Origin: an uncultured Eubacteriales bacterium
GTDB taxonomy: Bacteria; Bacillota; Clostridia; Lachnospirales; Lachnospiraceae
Assembly (NCBI GenBank): GCA_900545225.1
Contig: UQXZ01000001.1
Coordinates: forward strand, 131,279-195,278
Reading direction: 5' to 3'
DNA length: 64,000 nucleotides
Position 1 is the first letter of the stretch. The number at the start of each line of letters is the position of its first letter. Under the pieces are notes generated by a model, which did not search any database, was not told where the DNA came from, and saw nothing but the letters and a program-made list of their open reading frames with translations. Positions 19,001 to 26,959 of the stretch are shown piece after piece. The translations under genes and the position numbers were made by a program.

Positions 19001-19832
19001 CCATATCCATTAATGAAACATACTTGCCCTTCTTTTCACCACTGATCTTGTTGTGGTCTCTTGTATATTCACGAAGAATTCTCTCGATTGCTGACTTGTA
19101 GTAACCATCATTTACAATGATCTTCTTAAGCTCAGTTGCAAATGTTGTATGTCTGCAGTGATCTGACCAGTATGTATCGAGAACTCTGATTTCTGTAATA
19201 GAGGGATCTCTTCTTTCCTTTGTTAAGAAGTAACCCTGGATAAGCTTGAAATCAGCAAATGTCATTGCAAGTGAAAGCTCGTTGTACTTTTCCTCAAGCT
19301 GTGTACGGTTAAGACCGATAAAGCCTTCGAGAACTTCAACGTCACCAGGAGTTGCATATGTCATTTCAAGAGTTGCAGGTACATTTTCCTCTGCTACTCT
19401 CTGATCTATTGGATTAACAAGAATATTCTTGATTTTATTCTTATCTTCATCTGTAAGATTGCCGCTTATTACATATGTAGAAGCACATTTAACAATGGCA
19501 TCTGAATCGCCGAGCAGAGCAATACACTGCTCTGCTGAGTCAGCTCTCTGATCAAACTGTCCAGGTAAATATTCTACACTGATAACGAAGTCGTTATCTG
19601 CAACTTCGAGCTTATCCTTGTAGTAATTATCAACAGGTGGTTCAGAGAATACACCGTTAATAGCTCTTTCAAATGTATCGTCAGAGATATTTTCAACGTC
19701 ATATCTCACTACAACTCTTACATCAGAAACATTTGTAAGTCCTAAATAATTCTTAATTTCTGCAGCAAGCTTCTCAGCTTCTACAGCAAATTCTTTCTTC
19801 TTTTCAACATAAAGTCTTCTTACGCTACCCAT
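16059..19832 (-). CDS. purL: Phosphoribosylformylglycinamidine synthase, single-chain PurL
   Basis: Fourth step of purine synthesis, FGAR to FGAM with glutamine. 1257 residues in one chain carry the N-terminal PurS-like domain, two AIRS-type ATP-binding repeats (with DHCRHTTFATEL and NFKNETHNHPTEIEPFGGAATC near residues 230-350), and a C-terminal class I glutamine amidotransferase with VFPGTNCEYDTARAF, the nucleophile cysteine in LALGICNGFQALIKLG, and the catalytic His/Glu in HPERIGKS. Many Firmicutes split this into purS, purQ and purL; the fused form is common in Lachnospiraceae. AAGGAG precedes the ATG. No purine riboswitch or other pur gene is adjacent. Confidence 0.96.
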   Translation of the reverse strand: MGSVRRLYVEKKKEFAVEAEKLAAEIKNYLGLTNVSDVRVVVRYDVENISDDTFERAINGVFSEPPVDNYYKDKLEVADNDFVISVEYLPGQFDQRADSAEQCIALLGDSDAIVKCASTYVISGNLTDEDKNKIKNILVNPIDQRVAEENVPATLEMTYATPGDVEVLEGFIGLNRTQLEEKYNELSLAMTFADFKLIQGYFLTKERRDPSITEIRVLDTYWSDHCRHTTFATELKKIIVNDGYYKSAIERILREYTRDHNKISGEKKGKYVSLMDMATLAAKKQIAEGDLTDQEKTDEINACSIIAPIMVDGVEEEWLINFKNETHNHPTEIEPFGGAATCLGGAIRDPLSGRTYVYQAMRITGAADPRTSIDDTLNGKLPQRKIVTEAAHGYSSYGNQIGLATGLVKEIYHPNFVAKHMELGAVLGAAKRENVMRETSDPGNIIVLLGGRTGRDGIGGATGSSKAHTNDSIDECGAEVQKGNAPTERKIQRLFRRPEVTKLIRKCNDFGAGGVSVAVGELADGLLIDLDKVTKKYEGLDGTELAISESQERMAVVLDKNDVDTFLSYASEENLEATPIAEVTKEKRLVMKWRDKVIVDISREFLDTNGAHQKTTAAINSPSEPLTYGEGFVAPEVTSFKDQWLKTVSDLNNCSQRGLVERFDSSIGAGTVTMPYGGKNMATEMQSMISKVPVLHGTTDAITYMSYGYDPYLSSWSPLHGSIYAILESLSKIVANGADYRKAHLSLQEYFGKMTDDPERWGLPTAALLGAYSVQNGLKVAAIGGKDSMSGTFEDIDVPPTLCSFAVAVGKEDEVVTPELKQAGNLLVKLYIKKDDYDLPVYERVALLYHDIYRMMLNGTIVSAYVADRQGISAAISKMAFGSGLGVELNDDVSYANLFAPSYADFVVEIPADREKEFYRIGNNDRVILGRVIEEPVIKYKDETLTLDEVKAAWEGTLEDIYPTKSKMEVSENIEAPDYSEKDIYICKNKVAKPRVFIPVFPGTNCEYDTARAFELAGAETDIRVFKNLTAEDIKGSVEAFTEGINNAQIVMFPGGFSAGDEPEGSAKFFATAFRNEKMSEAVNKLLNERDGLALGICNGFQALIKLGLVPNGKITGQDVNAPTLTFNTIDRHIAKHVYTRVVSNKSPWLAGADLGGVYAQPVSHGEGRFYASVEVAKELFANGQVATRYCDADGNISMDEAININGSVAAIEGITSKDGRVFGKMAHPERIGKSVAVNITGNQDMKIFESGVKYFK

Positions 19833-19957
19833 TTAATGTTCTCCTTACAGATTATTAAAACTCTTTTTATTCTAACATATTAGAGATGTTTATTAAATAA
19901 AATATAGTTTTAAACTAAAGAATAATGCATGTTTTAAGTGATTATATTCTGATACAG

Positions 19958-20602
19958 TTAAATATATTCAATTATATCCAGAATATCCTCAGGCTTTTCA
20001 ATCTTTGCATCATACTTATCAGTCTTACCGAAGCCATATGAAGCAAAAATAAATGGAGCATTTATAAATGCTGCAGATTTTGAATCGCCGTCTGTGTCAC
20101 CGATATAAATCGGATGTGTTATGTTGTTTCTTTCTATAATAAGCTTATTATTCTCGCCCTTGGATAATCTTGTATCACCCCAACATAATTTATCTGTAAT
20201 CTTACCTTCAAAATTATGGGACTCGATAAATGCTTCTATATATCCCGACTGGCAGTTGCTGACGATGAAAATAGGAACATTTTTGGATGTTTCCTCTATT
20301 ACTCTTTCTATTCCATCGAATAGCTTTGCTCCTCTTTCCCTCAGGTAGTCATTTTCAAATACTCCCATTTCATCCATCAAGTCATTTCTGTCCTGTTCCG
20401 GCATATTAGGAAATAGTTTAGCCGCTATTGAGTACATTGGTAACCCCATGCACCCATGTAATTCTTCTTTTGTTATAGGCGGTCTGTCCACGCCACCTTT
20501 TATCTTTATCAATTCGTTCCAAGCATCAGCAATTTCCGATGTTGAATCCCATAAAGTACCGTCCAGATCGAACAGGATACCGTTTGTTTTAAATGTTGAC
20601 AT
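19958..20602 (-). CDS. HAD-family phosphatase, phosphoglycolate phosphatase-like
   Basis: 214 residues. Motif I GILFDLDGTLWDS carries the nucleophile Asp and acid/base Asp, motif II is FIVSNCQSG, and motifs III/IV end in YIGDTDGDSKSA. A helical cap (about 20-85) places it with the beta-phosphoglucomutase/phosphoglycolate phosphatase subgroup. The substrate cannot be read from the sequence. It stands alone with a modest AGGT ribosome binding site. Confidence 0.8.
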   Translation of the reverse strand: MSTFKTNGILFDLDGTLWDSTSEIADAWNELIKIKGGVDRPPITKEELHGCMGLPMYSIAAKLFPNMPEQDRNDLMDEMGVFENDYLRERGAKLFDGIERVIEETSKNVPIFIVSNCQSGYIEAFIESHNFEGKITDKLCWGDTRLSKGENNKLIIERNNITHPIYIGDTDGDSKSAAFINAPFIFASYGFGKTDKYDAKIEKPEDILDIIEYI

Positions 20603-20734
20603 TTTATATTACCTGCTTTACTATAAAAATTACTTTACTAATGTAAGATATATTCGCCAATTATGCAACTTTATAAGTGTTTTGCAATCGGAATTTTATT
20701 GGATTTTTAGTAATTAATATAGAAAAATACATTT

Positions 20735-20807
20735 GCTACTGTGGCTTAGTTGGTAGAGCAGCTGATTCGTAATCAGCAGGTCACCGGTTCGAGTCCGGTC
20801 AGTAGCT
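20735..20807 (+). tRNA. tRNA-Thr(CGT)
   Basis: A complete cloverleaf: acceptor GCTACTG/CAGTAGC, D-stem GCTT/GAGC, anticodon stem GCTGA/TCAGC with loop TTCGTAA (anticodon CGT, codon ACG), T-stem ACCGG/CCGGT with TTCGAGT, discriminator T. CCA is not encoded. Remnants of an integrated element follow its 3' end, so it has probably served as an attachment site. Confidence 0.97.
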
Positions 20808-20828
20808 TTCATTACCACGGTGCTAAAT

Positions 20829-20877
20829 GGCTCAACATAACATAAATGTAGTATTTATGCCGTGTTGAGTCGTTTTT
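20829..20877 (+). terminator. Terminator of tRNA-Thr
   Basis: A two-part hairpin: outer GGCTCAACA (20829-20837) with TGTTGAGTC (20863-20871), inner CATAAAT/ATTTATG, then five T's. Confidence 0.8.
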
Positions 20878-20912
20878 ATATTTTTCAAATTAGCCTAATG
20901 CGGTATAATATG

Positions 20913-20957
20913 TCATAAAGTTAGCCCCTTTTTCGCCCCTTTGTTTTTAGAAATAAA
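20913..20957 (-). pseudogene. Possible C-terminal shred of an integrase
   Basis: A short minus-strand frame ends in KNKGAKKGLTL followed by a stop, similar in style to the basic C-terminal tails of some tyrosine integrases. An in-frame stop lies about 15 codons upstream, so nothing functional remains. The call rests on position (just downstream of a tRNA) and composition, and could be wrong. Confidence 0.22.
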
Positions 20958-20983
20958 AAGCTACCGATGATTACTCGATAGCT
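20953..20983 (-). terminator. Terminator after the RHH remnant
   Basis: Minus-strand hairpin: AGCTATCGA pairs with TCGGTAGCT (one wobble) and is followed by TTTTTATTT. Confidence 0.6.
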
Positions 20984-20991
20984 CCCTATTA

Positions 20992-21126
20992 TTAATATAC
21001 TTTAAAAATCTTCTTTTTTATTTTTTCAAATATAGCATCTCTGATAAAAATATTGCGACTTTCGTATCTGTGTTTTTTAATAAATTCATCTATTATTGCT
21101 TTGTCGCCTTTTTTTAAATTTAACAT
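20992..21126 (-). pseudogene. 5'-truncated ribbon-helix-helix (Arc-type) protein
   Basis: From the ATG at 21126 the frame gives 44 residues (MLNLKKGDKAIIDEFI...KIFKVY). The same open frame continues upstream to about 21190 as RNKYNEKRYDRI, which aligns with the RNAIKKYDAKTY part of the RHH-like protein at 47672-47860. The homologous N-terminal 10 residues and the start codon are missing. In mobile elements of this group such proteins usually sit near the integrase. I read it as a remnant of an element integrated at tRNA-Thr; a short functional form from 21126 cannot be excluded. Confidence 0.5.
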
Positions 21127-21174
21127 AATACGGTCGTATCTTTTTTCATTATATTTATTTCTGTAACATATGTC

Positions 21175-21202
21175 TTGACAGTTAAGAAAAATTCTTTATA
21201 GA
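21175..21202 (+). promoter_or_regulatory. Possible promoter for the downstream membrane-protein gene
   Basis: TTGACA (21175-21180), 16 bases, TATAGA (21197-21202), about 80 bases before the first ATG of the frameshifted membrane gene. Confidence 0.35.
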
Positions 21203-21360
21203 GGATTACTTTTTTATTGTCCGGATTTTAAATGTCATATATAATTATTGGGGAAATAATTATTTTATAGAAAGGGTAAACGAATGGATAAACGAAATAT
21301 TCGAGGCTTATTAATAGTTTTTTAAGCTTTATCATTAACCTTATTGGCGGCATAATCAAC

Positions 21361-22005
21361 ATGTTCGTATCCGGTAATACAGCGGGTACTATTGTTTCTG
21401 CTATCGTGGTTATTGTATCTTTAGGTGTTTCAATTTACGGATTATCTCAGCTTACAGGATTCAGTGAACACTTCAGAAAAGCAAGAGCCATTACATACAT
21501 CTATTTAGGTGCAGAACTTGCAACTCTTATCGGATCTTCAATAATCTCTTCAAACGTAGCTGCTTCAACAGCAAGTTTTAATATTGGAGGTTATGTAGGA
21601 AGTTATTATGCATTGGTAGCTTATACAATTATATTCGCTGCCGTAAATGCTGCACTTAACATTTTCTACATCACAGAGATTCTCAGCGGATGTATGGATA
21701 TTGCAAGAGATAACAATGCTCCTCTTGAATTTTCACGTATTTTCCTTTTAAGAAGATGGTATGCAATTTCACTTACTATTACTGTTGCCTGTCAGATCTT
21801 AATTTTATTAATTACTGTATCTGCAATATCAGGTGCTTTCGCAAGCTATATAACTTATGGAACAGCTACAAATCCTGTTGCAAGTGGATTTTTAGTATTC
21901 TTCTCAGTAATTGAAATTATTGCCGGAATCATTTACATTGTGTCTTATATCAGAGTTCTTATGACAATTTATAAAACATATAATTCAAATAAGAGCATTA
22001 ATTAA
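21361..22005 (+). CDS. Multi-pass membrane protein, apparent 5' frameshift
   Basis: 214 residues with about five hydrophobic segments, including residues 9-30, 45-65, 78-102, 128-160 and 178-205; family not recognised. The frame stays open upstream to 21292 and encodes SRLINSFLSFIINLIGGIIN, clearly continuous with the protein. The only ATG with a ribosome binding site (AAAGGG, then ATG at 21284, reading MDKRNI) is in another frame and hits a stop after 13 codons. One missing base near 21300 would join MDKRN to the long frame. Either the gene is damaged or translation starts at 21361 without a good site. A terminator follows. Confidence 0.55.
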   Translation: MFVSGNTAGTIVSAIVVIVSLGVSIYGLSQLTGFSEHFRKARAITYIYLGAELATLIGSSIISSNVAASTASFNIGGYVGSYYALVAYTIIFAAVNAALNIFYITEILSGCMDIARDNNAPLEFSRIFLLRRWYAISLTITVACQILILLITVSAISGAFASYITYGTATNPVASGFLVFFSVIEIIAGIIYIVSYIRVLMTIYKTYNSNKSIN

Positions 22006-22061
22006 TTAAATTAATTAATTTTAAGAGACCGGACCGGTTGAAATAATTTATATTTAACCAC

Positions 22062-22101
22062 AAAAAGCGGCAGAGAGAATTAATCTCTCTGCCGCTTTTT
22101 T
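22062..22101 (+). terminator. Terminator after the membrane-protein gene
   Basis: A 17-bp stem (22062-22078 with 22084-22100) with a T-run; it can act in both directions. Confidence 0.85.
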
Positions 22102-22130
22102 ATTTATAGGTTAATGTGAAATTACAAAAC

Positions 22131-22172
22131 AAAAATAAAAAAGCGATACAGTTTTAACCATATCGCTTTTTG
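22131..22172 (-). terminator. Terminator of mscL-holA
   Basis: An 11-bp stem AAAAAGCGATA (22138-22148) with TATCGCTTTTT (22161-22171) directly after the holA stop; T-runs on both strands. Confidence 0.8.
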
Positions 22173-22174
22173 TT

Positions 22175-23158
22175 TTACAGTACCTTCATGGCGCTTATAA
22201 TCATAAGCTCCGTTCCGGTTTTGTCAGAAATCTTACCTGTTTTAATATCAGCTTCCATCACTGCAAATTCACCGATAAGTTCCTTCAATCTTTCCATTGA
22301 ATATTTAGTGGCAAATCTCGCATATTTTTCCACGACAAATTTCATAACGCCCTTAGAGCCTATGCCCTTTGCCAGTTCTGCTTCAGGCAGTTTACCCCTG
22401 CCGCTCTTTGTCTGTAATATGCCAATATAATTTCTCTCCAGAAGAGCAAGTATCTTAAGAGGAGCTTCCTTTAAGGCTATTGAATCGTAATAAAGCTTTA
22501 ATGCCTTTTCCTTCTGGCTGGCACATATAGCTTCTATCATTTCAAACACTCTCTCCTGAGGCTGAAAGATAACAATATCATCAATATCCTCAACGGTAAC
22601 TTCTTCTTTTCCATTACAGTATGATGCAATTTTATTTAATTCATTTTCGATATTATTCATATCATTTCCGGTTCTTGATAACAGATGCGCTACAGTGCTT
22701 CCTCTTACCTTAAATCCCTTATCTGATAATTTCTTAACCACCCACTTTGTAAGATCAGCTTCTGACATTCTGCTTATATCGCAAATGTATCCTGTCTTGC
22801 AGATAAGCTTATAAAGCGTCTTTCTCTTATCAATAGTATCTTCAACAATGATAATTGTAAGATACGGCGGCATATTTTCTATCAGTTCGTTGAGCTCATC
22901 ATTATTACTTTTAAATAATGAAACTCTGTTAAGCACTATAAGTCTTCTGTCCGCAAAAAACGGAAGTGTTCCCGCAACCGATACAAGTTCTTTTACATCC
23001 AGCTTATCACTATATTCTGATAAGTTCATGGCATCATCTCCGACAATCGCCTGCTTAAGCTGTTTTAAGCAGGATGCCTTTAAATACTGCTCATCTCCGT
23101 AAAGCAGATATATCGGTTTAAATGATTTATTTTTTATATCTAATGCAATATTTTTCAT
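22175..23158 (-). CDS. holA: DNA polymerase III subunit delta
   Basis: Clamp-loader subunit that opens the sliding clamp. The 327 residues match the family: the N-terminal domain begins IKNKSFKPIYLLYGDEQYLK, the AAA+-like core has ERRLIVLNRVSLF-type strands but no Walker A, and the C-terminal collar has SYCNGKEEVTVEDIDDIV. The start overlaps the mscL stop by 4 bases, so its translation is probably coupled to mscL. A terminator follows directly. Confidence 0.9.
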   Translation of the reverse strand: MKNIALDIKNKSFKPIYLLYGDEQYLKASCLKQLKQAIVGDDAMNLSEYSDKLDVKELVSVAGTLPFFADRRLIVLNRVSLFKSNNDELNELIENMPPYLTIIIVEDTIDKRKTLYKLICKTGYICDISRMSEADLTKWVVKKLSDKGFKVRGSTVAHLLSRTGNDMNNIENELNKIASYCNGKEEVTVEDIDDIVIFQPQERVFEMIEAICASQKEKALKLYYDSIALKEAPLKILALLERNYIGILQTKSGRGKLPEAELAKGIGSKGVMKFVVEKYARFATKYSMERLKELIGEFAVMEADIKTGKISDKTGTELMIISAMKVL

Positions 23159-23628
23159 TTATTACTGCTCTCAATACAATCATTTATCAGTTTTTCTTCA
23201 GGTTTTTCATCTTCAAGTACTGAAGTACAGTGTGGACATCTTGTAGCCTCAATGTCGATTTCTGTCTTACAGAATGGACAGATCTTTGTTGTAGGAGCCT
23301 CTTCCTTAACTTCTTCATGTTTCTTTAATAATGATGCATTTTTTATTCCAATCATTGCCTTGATAAGAAGGAATAATACTAAAGCTATTAATATGAAGTT
23401 GATAACTGCCATAATAAAGCTTCCGTACTTAAATTCTGCATCACCGATTTTTACACTTAAATCATTGAAGTTAATTCCACCTGTGAAAATACCAAGGAAT
23501 GGTGAAAGTATATCCTGGACAAGGCTGTTCACTATTGCAGTGAAAGCACTACCCATAATAATACCAACAGCCATGTCAAATACATTTCCCTTGGAAATAA
23601 ATCCCTTAAAATCTTTAATAAAATTCAT
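23155..23628 (-). CDS. mscL: Large-conductance mechanosensitive channel with C-terminal zinc ribbon
   Basis: Osmotic safety valve in the membrane. The MscL core is clear: KDFKGFISKGNVFDMAVGIIMGSAF (N-terminal helix and first membrane segment), a periplasmic loop, then a second segment near 72-92. After residue 105 the usual short helical bundle is extended by a zinc ribbon with CPFC (C117, C120) and CPHC (C131, C134). At 157 residues it is longer than the typical 120-145. The start has a GGGGG site. It overlaps holA at its 3' end. Confidence 0.92.
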   Translation of the reverse strand: MNFIKDFKGFISKGNVFDMAVGIIMGSAFTAIVNSLVQDILSPFLGIFTGGINFNDLSVKIGDAEFKYGSFIMAVINFILIALVLFLLIKAMIGIKNASLLKKHEEVKEEAPTTKICPFCKTEIDIEATRCPHCTSVLEDEKPEEKLINDCIESSNK

Positions 23629-23781
23629 ATTCGTTCCCCCTCAGTATATTAATCAGAATATTCCGATTAACATACAACGATTATTTAATATCCAATCCCG
23701 AAAGATCTCAGATTGTTATATATGACATCATCCCGGATTAAAGTATCATCTCAAATCTGATTATTATCTAAGATTTAAATC

Positions 23782-24648
23782 TCAAATCTGAATATCAAAC
23801 TTCTTAAGATAACTTCTTAACAAATGCTCTGATAATACAGATGTTGTTATGTTTCCAACACCTCTTGGAACAGGAGTTATTAATGAAGCCTTCTTTGATA
23901 CTGATTCGAAATCTGTATCTCCGCAGAGATTTCCATCTTCATCAACATTTACACCTACGTCGATAACTACAGTACCATCTGAAATATAGCTGTCATCAAT
24001 CATCTTTGCTCTTCCGATGGCTGCAACAAGGATTTCCGCTCTCTGACAGATGTCTTTTAAGTTCTTTGTATGTGAATGACATACTGTAACTGTTGCATTT
24101 TTATCGATTAACATCATTGAAACAGGCTTGCCGATTACGTTACTTCTGCCGATTACAGTGACATTTTTTCCATCCACATCGATGTCAGAATATTCCAATA
24201 ATTTGATAACCGCCTCTGCAGTACAAGGTGCATATCCGTCAGTTCCTGCATAGAGAGCAGCCATATTTCCAAGTGTAAGACCGTCTAAATCCTTATCAGG
24301 ACAGAAGTTTGCAATAGCTTCCTGAGTATTTATATGCTTAGGTAATGGCATGAATAAAAGAATTCCGTCAATGTCATTATCACTGTTGATTTTAATAAAT
24401 TCCTTCTGGAATTCTTCATTTATGATATCGGTATCGAATTCAAATGTTTCACAGTCCATGCCTACTTTTTCAGTTCTCTTAACGGCACCTCTCTCATATG
24501 CGAGGTCATCATCTCTTCTGCCTACTCTTACGATAGCAAGCTTAGGAAGTCTTCCCGGATATTTATCGCTTTTCTTAGCTTTTTCTAACCTGTCGATTAT
24601 ATTTTCGCAGATTTTCTGCGCTACAGGTCCGCCTAAAAGTTCAGCCAT
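23782..24648 (-). CDS. folD: FolD: methylene-THF dehydrogenase / methenyl-THF cyclohydrolase
   Basis: Interconverts 5,10-methylene-, methenyl- and 10-formyl-tetrahydrofolate. 288 residues: catalytic region with PLPKHINTQ, signature DKDLDGLT, then the Rossmann part VIGRSNVIGKPVSMMLIDKNATVTVCHSHT, ending in TPVPRGVGNITTSVL. The first motif position usually written YVxxK is ERGAVKRTEKVGMDCE here, so the active-site lysine lies in a slightly unusual context. It sits directly after fchA (gap of 43 bases), a folate C1 pair seen in acetogens and purine fermenters. Confidence 0.93.
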   Translation of the reverse strand: MAELLGGPVAQKICENIIDRLEKAKKSDKYPGRLPKLAIVRVGRRDDDLAYERGAVKRTEKVGMDCETFEFDTDIINEEFQKEFIKINSDNDIDGILLFMPLPKHINTQEAIANFCPDKDLDGLTLGNMAALYAGTDGYAPCTAEAVIKLLEYSDIDVDGKNVTVIGRSNVIGKPVSMMLIDKNATVTVCHSHTKNLKDICQRAEILVAAIGRAKMIDDSYISDGTVVIDVGVNVDEDGNLCGDTDFESVSKKASLITPVPRGVGNITTSVLSEHLLRSYLKKFDIQI

Positions 24649-24691
24649 ATTTTCTCCTTTTAATTACATAAATTAAATTTAATTGCAAAAA

Positions 24692-25387
24692 TTAAATATT
24701 CTCGTCAGCTCTGAGAGAAACAATTACCTTTGGTAAATTATTTGCTCTGATCTGGAATGATCTCTTGAGAAGCTCATCTGCCTCTTCATCCATCTTATTA
24801 GCTAATTCTCTGTTCTTCATGAGCTTTGTATTGCAGTATACATTTAACGCTGCCGCAGTAGCCGCTGCATCACATAAGAGTAAACCTGTACCAACATCAC
24901 TTATGGCAAGCTTTGTGCCAATATCTGTAAGTCTTTCAAGAATCTCCATTGCAGGAATAATCTTCTTGATAAGTTCAAGAGGAGCGCTTGCAGCAACAAC
25001 CAATAGCTCTTCAAGAGTTTTTTCCTTAATTCTCTTTTCCTCTTCTGTATTAGCTGGAAGTGAGTATGCACCTGCAAGTGGAAGGAAGCTTTCTGCATCC
25101 TTGCTGATTCCTTCCATAAGATCCTCTCTTAAAATGTTTGCAGCCTTGATGATATCTTCAATCTCATCCTGATATTCAGCATATTTCTTCTTACCGCTTG
25201 TAAGATTTGCAACCATACCTGCAAGAGCAGCTCCAAGAGAAGCTACGTAAGCACTTACGCTACCGCCACCAGGAACAGGTGCAGGTGTTGATAAAAGCTG
25301 GCAGAAATCATCAATAGTAAGAAGTCTGATCATATCCATTGATAATTCTTCGTTATTTTCTTCTATGTTTTCGAAATTTTCGCTCAT
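24692..25387 (-). CDS. fchA: Methenyl-THF cyclohydrolase / formimido-THF cyclodeaminase (FchA family)
   Basis: All-helical enzyme of the FTCD-C family: LLTIDDFCQLLSTPAPVPGGGSVSAYVASLGAALAGMVANLT is the diagnostic N-terminal part, and the helices up to about residue 225 are complete. Members either deaminate 5-formimino-THF or hydrolyse methenyl-THF. Neighbouring folD, and cooS elsewhere in the window, favour a C1-pathway role, which is inference. The start was placed at 25387 because GGAGG covers codons 2-3 of the longer frame. Confidence 0.88.
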   Translation of the reverse strand: MSENFENIEENNEELSMDMIRLLTIDDFCQLLSTPAPVPGGGSVSAYVASLGAALAGMVANLTSGKKKYAEYQDEIEDIIKAANILREDLMEGISKDAESFLPLAGAYSLPANTEEEKRIKEKTLEELLVVAASAPLELIKKIIPAMEILERLTDIGTKLAISDVGTGLLLCDAAATAAALNVYCNTKLMKNRELANKMDEEADELLKRSFQIRANNLPKVIVSLRADENI

Positions 25388-25432
25388 ATTTCCCTCCATA
25401 GTTTTATGTAAATATCGCCTTATATTAATAAA

Positions 25433-25518
25433 AAGCTATTACCTAATATTGATCCATATCAAAGCAATCAAACTATATGCATATGCTGTTGATTAGCGAT
25501 AAATAAAAGTAATAGCTT
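25433..25518 (-). terminator. Large hairpin terminator after glnA
   Basis: A 10-bp stem (AAGCTATTAC 25433-25442 with GTAATAGCTT 25509-25518) is followed on the minus strand by TTTATT. The 66-base loop contains GCATATGC and other short dyads, so the structure is branched. The rest of the 25400-25606 spacer shows nothing more. Confidence 0.5.
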
Positions 25519-25606
25519 CTAAAATATTTTATTGAATTAAGTACTAATTTTTCTCAAAAACTACTTGTTTTAAATAACTAATTATTTTCAATAATTAATT
25601 TTCAAA

Positions 25607-26947
25607 TTAATACTTGTCTAAGTAATTGCCGATTTCCCATGATGAAACTGAGTTCTTGTACTCGTTCCATTCTTTAATCTTAGCTTCTGTATACTTTTCA
25701 ACAATATGACTTCCAAGAGCTTCGCAAATCACTTCATCTTCTAATAAGCAGTCAACTGCATCGATAAGGCTTTCTGGAAGAGTTCCAACTCCTGCTTCCT
25801 TACGCTCTTTCTTTGTCATTTCATAAACGTTACAGTCAACAGATTCAATAACCTCAAGCTTATTCTTGATTCCGTCTAATCCGGCTGCAAGACATACTGC
25901 AAGTGCTAAGTATGGTGTTGCTGATGGATCCGGATTTCTAAGCTCAACTCTTGTAGACTTTCCTCTTGCTGTTGGGATTCTTACAAGTGGACTTCTGTTT
26001 GTTCCTGACCATGCAATATATACAGGTGCTTCGTAACCAGGAACAAGTCTCTTGTATGAGTTAACAAGTGGGTTTGTAATAGCCGCCATACCCTTTGCAT
26101 GCTTTATAAGACCAGCGATGAAGTGGTAAGCAATTTCTGATAAACCAAGCTTATCATTTTCGTCACAGAATACGTTGTTTCCGTCCATATCTTCAAGAGA
26201 CATGTTAACGTGCATACCTGAACCGGCTACGCCTGCAACAGGCTTTGGCATAAATGTTGCATAAAGACCGTTCTTCTTAGCGATTGTCTTTACTGCAAGC
26301 TTAAATGTCATAATGTTGTCCGCTGCTGAAACAGCATCATCATACTTAAAGTCAATCTCATGCTGAGCAGGTGCACATTCATGGTGAGATGCTTCAATTT
26401 CGAACCCCATTTCCTCAAGGTTAAGAACCATTTCCTGACGAACTACTTCACCCGGATCAGTAGGACCTAAATCGAAATATCCACAGTTATCGATGAACTT
26501 TGTTGTAGGTCTGCCTTCATTGTCATACTGGAACATGAAGAATTCACACTCAGGACCTACATTGAGCTTAAATCCCATATCTTCAGCTTCCTTACAAACC
26601 TTCTTAAGGATTGTTCTTGGATCGCCCATAAATGGTTCCTGATCTGCGTTCTTGATATCACAGATAAGTCTTGCTGTCTTACCCTTTTCCTGATTCCATG
26701 GAATAATCATGAATGAATCGTAATCAGGGTAAAGGTACATATCAGACTCTTCAATTCTTACGAAACCTTCAACTGAAGAACCGTCGAACATACACTTGTT
26801 ATCAAGTGCCTTTTCGATCTGATCAGCTGTAATAGCAACATTCTTAAGAGTTCCAAAAATATCAGTAAACTGAAGTCTGATAAATCTTACATTTTCTTCT
26901 TTTACTAATCTGATGATATCTTCTCTTGTATATTTGTTTCTTGACAT
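25607..26947 (-). CDS. glnA: Glutamine synthetase type I
   Basis: Makes glutamine from glutamate, ammonia and ATP. At about 446 residues it has the GSI landmarks: RLQFTDIFGTLKNV, FDGSSVEGFVRIEESDMYLYPD, the metal site GPECEFFMF, ECAPAQHEIDFKY, the ATP-site region GSGMHVNMSL, NPLVNSYKRLVPGYEAP and NRSPLVRIP. The length is that of the alpha (Gram-positive) group, without the adenylylation-site insertion. The start at 26947 follows AAGGAG by 8 bases; a GTG three codons earlier overlaps that site. It lies directly behind gltX and is probably cotranscribed. Confidence 0.97.
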   Translation of the reverse strand: MSRNKYTREDIIRLVKEENVRFIRLQFTDIFGTLKNVAITADQIEKALDNKCMFDGSSVEGFVRIEESDMYLYPDYDSFMIIPWNQEKGKTARLICDIKNADQEPFMGDPRTILKKVCKEAEDMGFKLNVGPECEFFMFQYDNEGRPTTKFIDNCGYFDLGPTDPGEVVRQEMVLNLEEMGFEIEASHHECAPAQHEIDFKYDDAVSAADNIMTFKLAVKTIAKKNGLYATFMPKPVAGVAGSGMHVNMSLEDMDGNNVFCDENDKLGLSEIAYHFIAGLIKHAKGMAAITNPLVNSYKRLVPGYEAPVYIAWSGTNRSPLVRIPTARGKSTRVELRNPDPSATPYLALAVCLAAGLDGIKNKLEVIESVDCNVYEMTKKERKEAGVGTLPESLIDAVDCLLEDEVICEALGSHIVEKYTEAKIKEWNEYKNSVSSWEIGNYLDKY

Positions 26948-26959
26948 CTTTATCACTCC

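Noticed and set aside
23252..23725. 157-residue plus-strand frame opposite mscL
   Set aside because: It is the antisense shadow of mscL, with no ribosome binding site and a composition typical of reversed membrane-protein codons.
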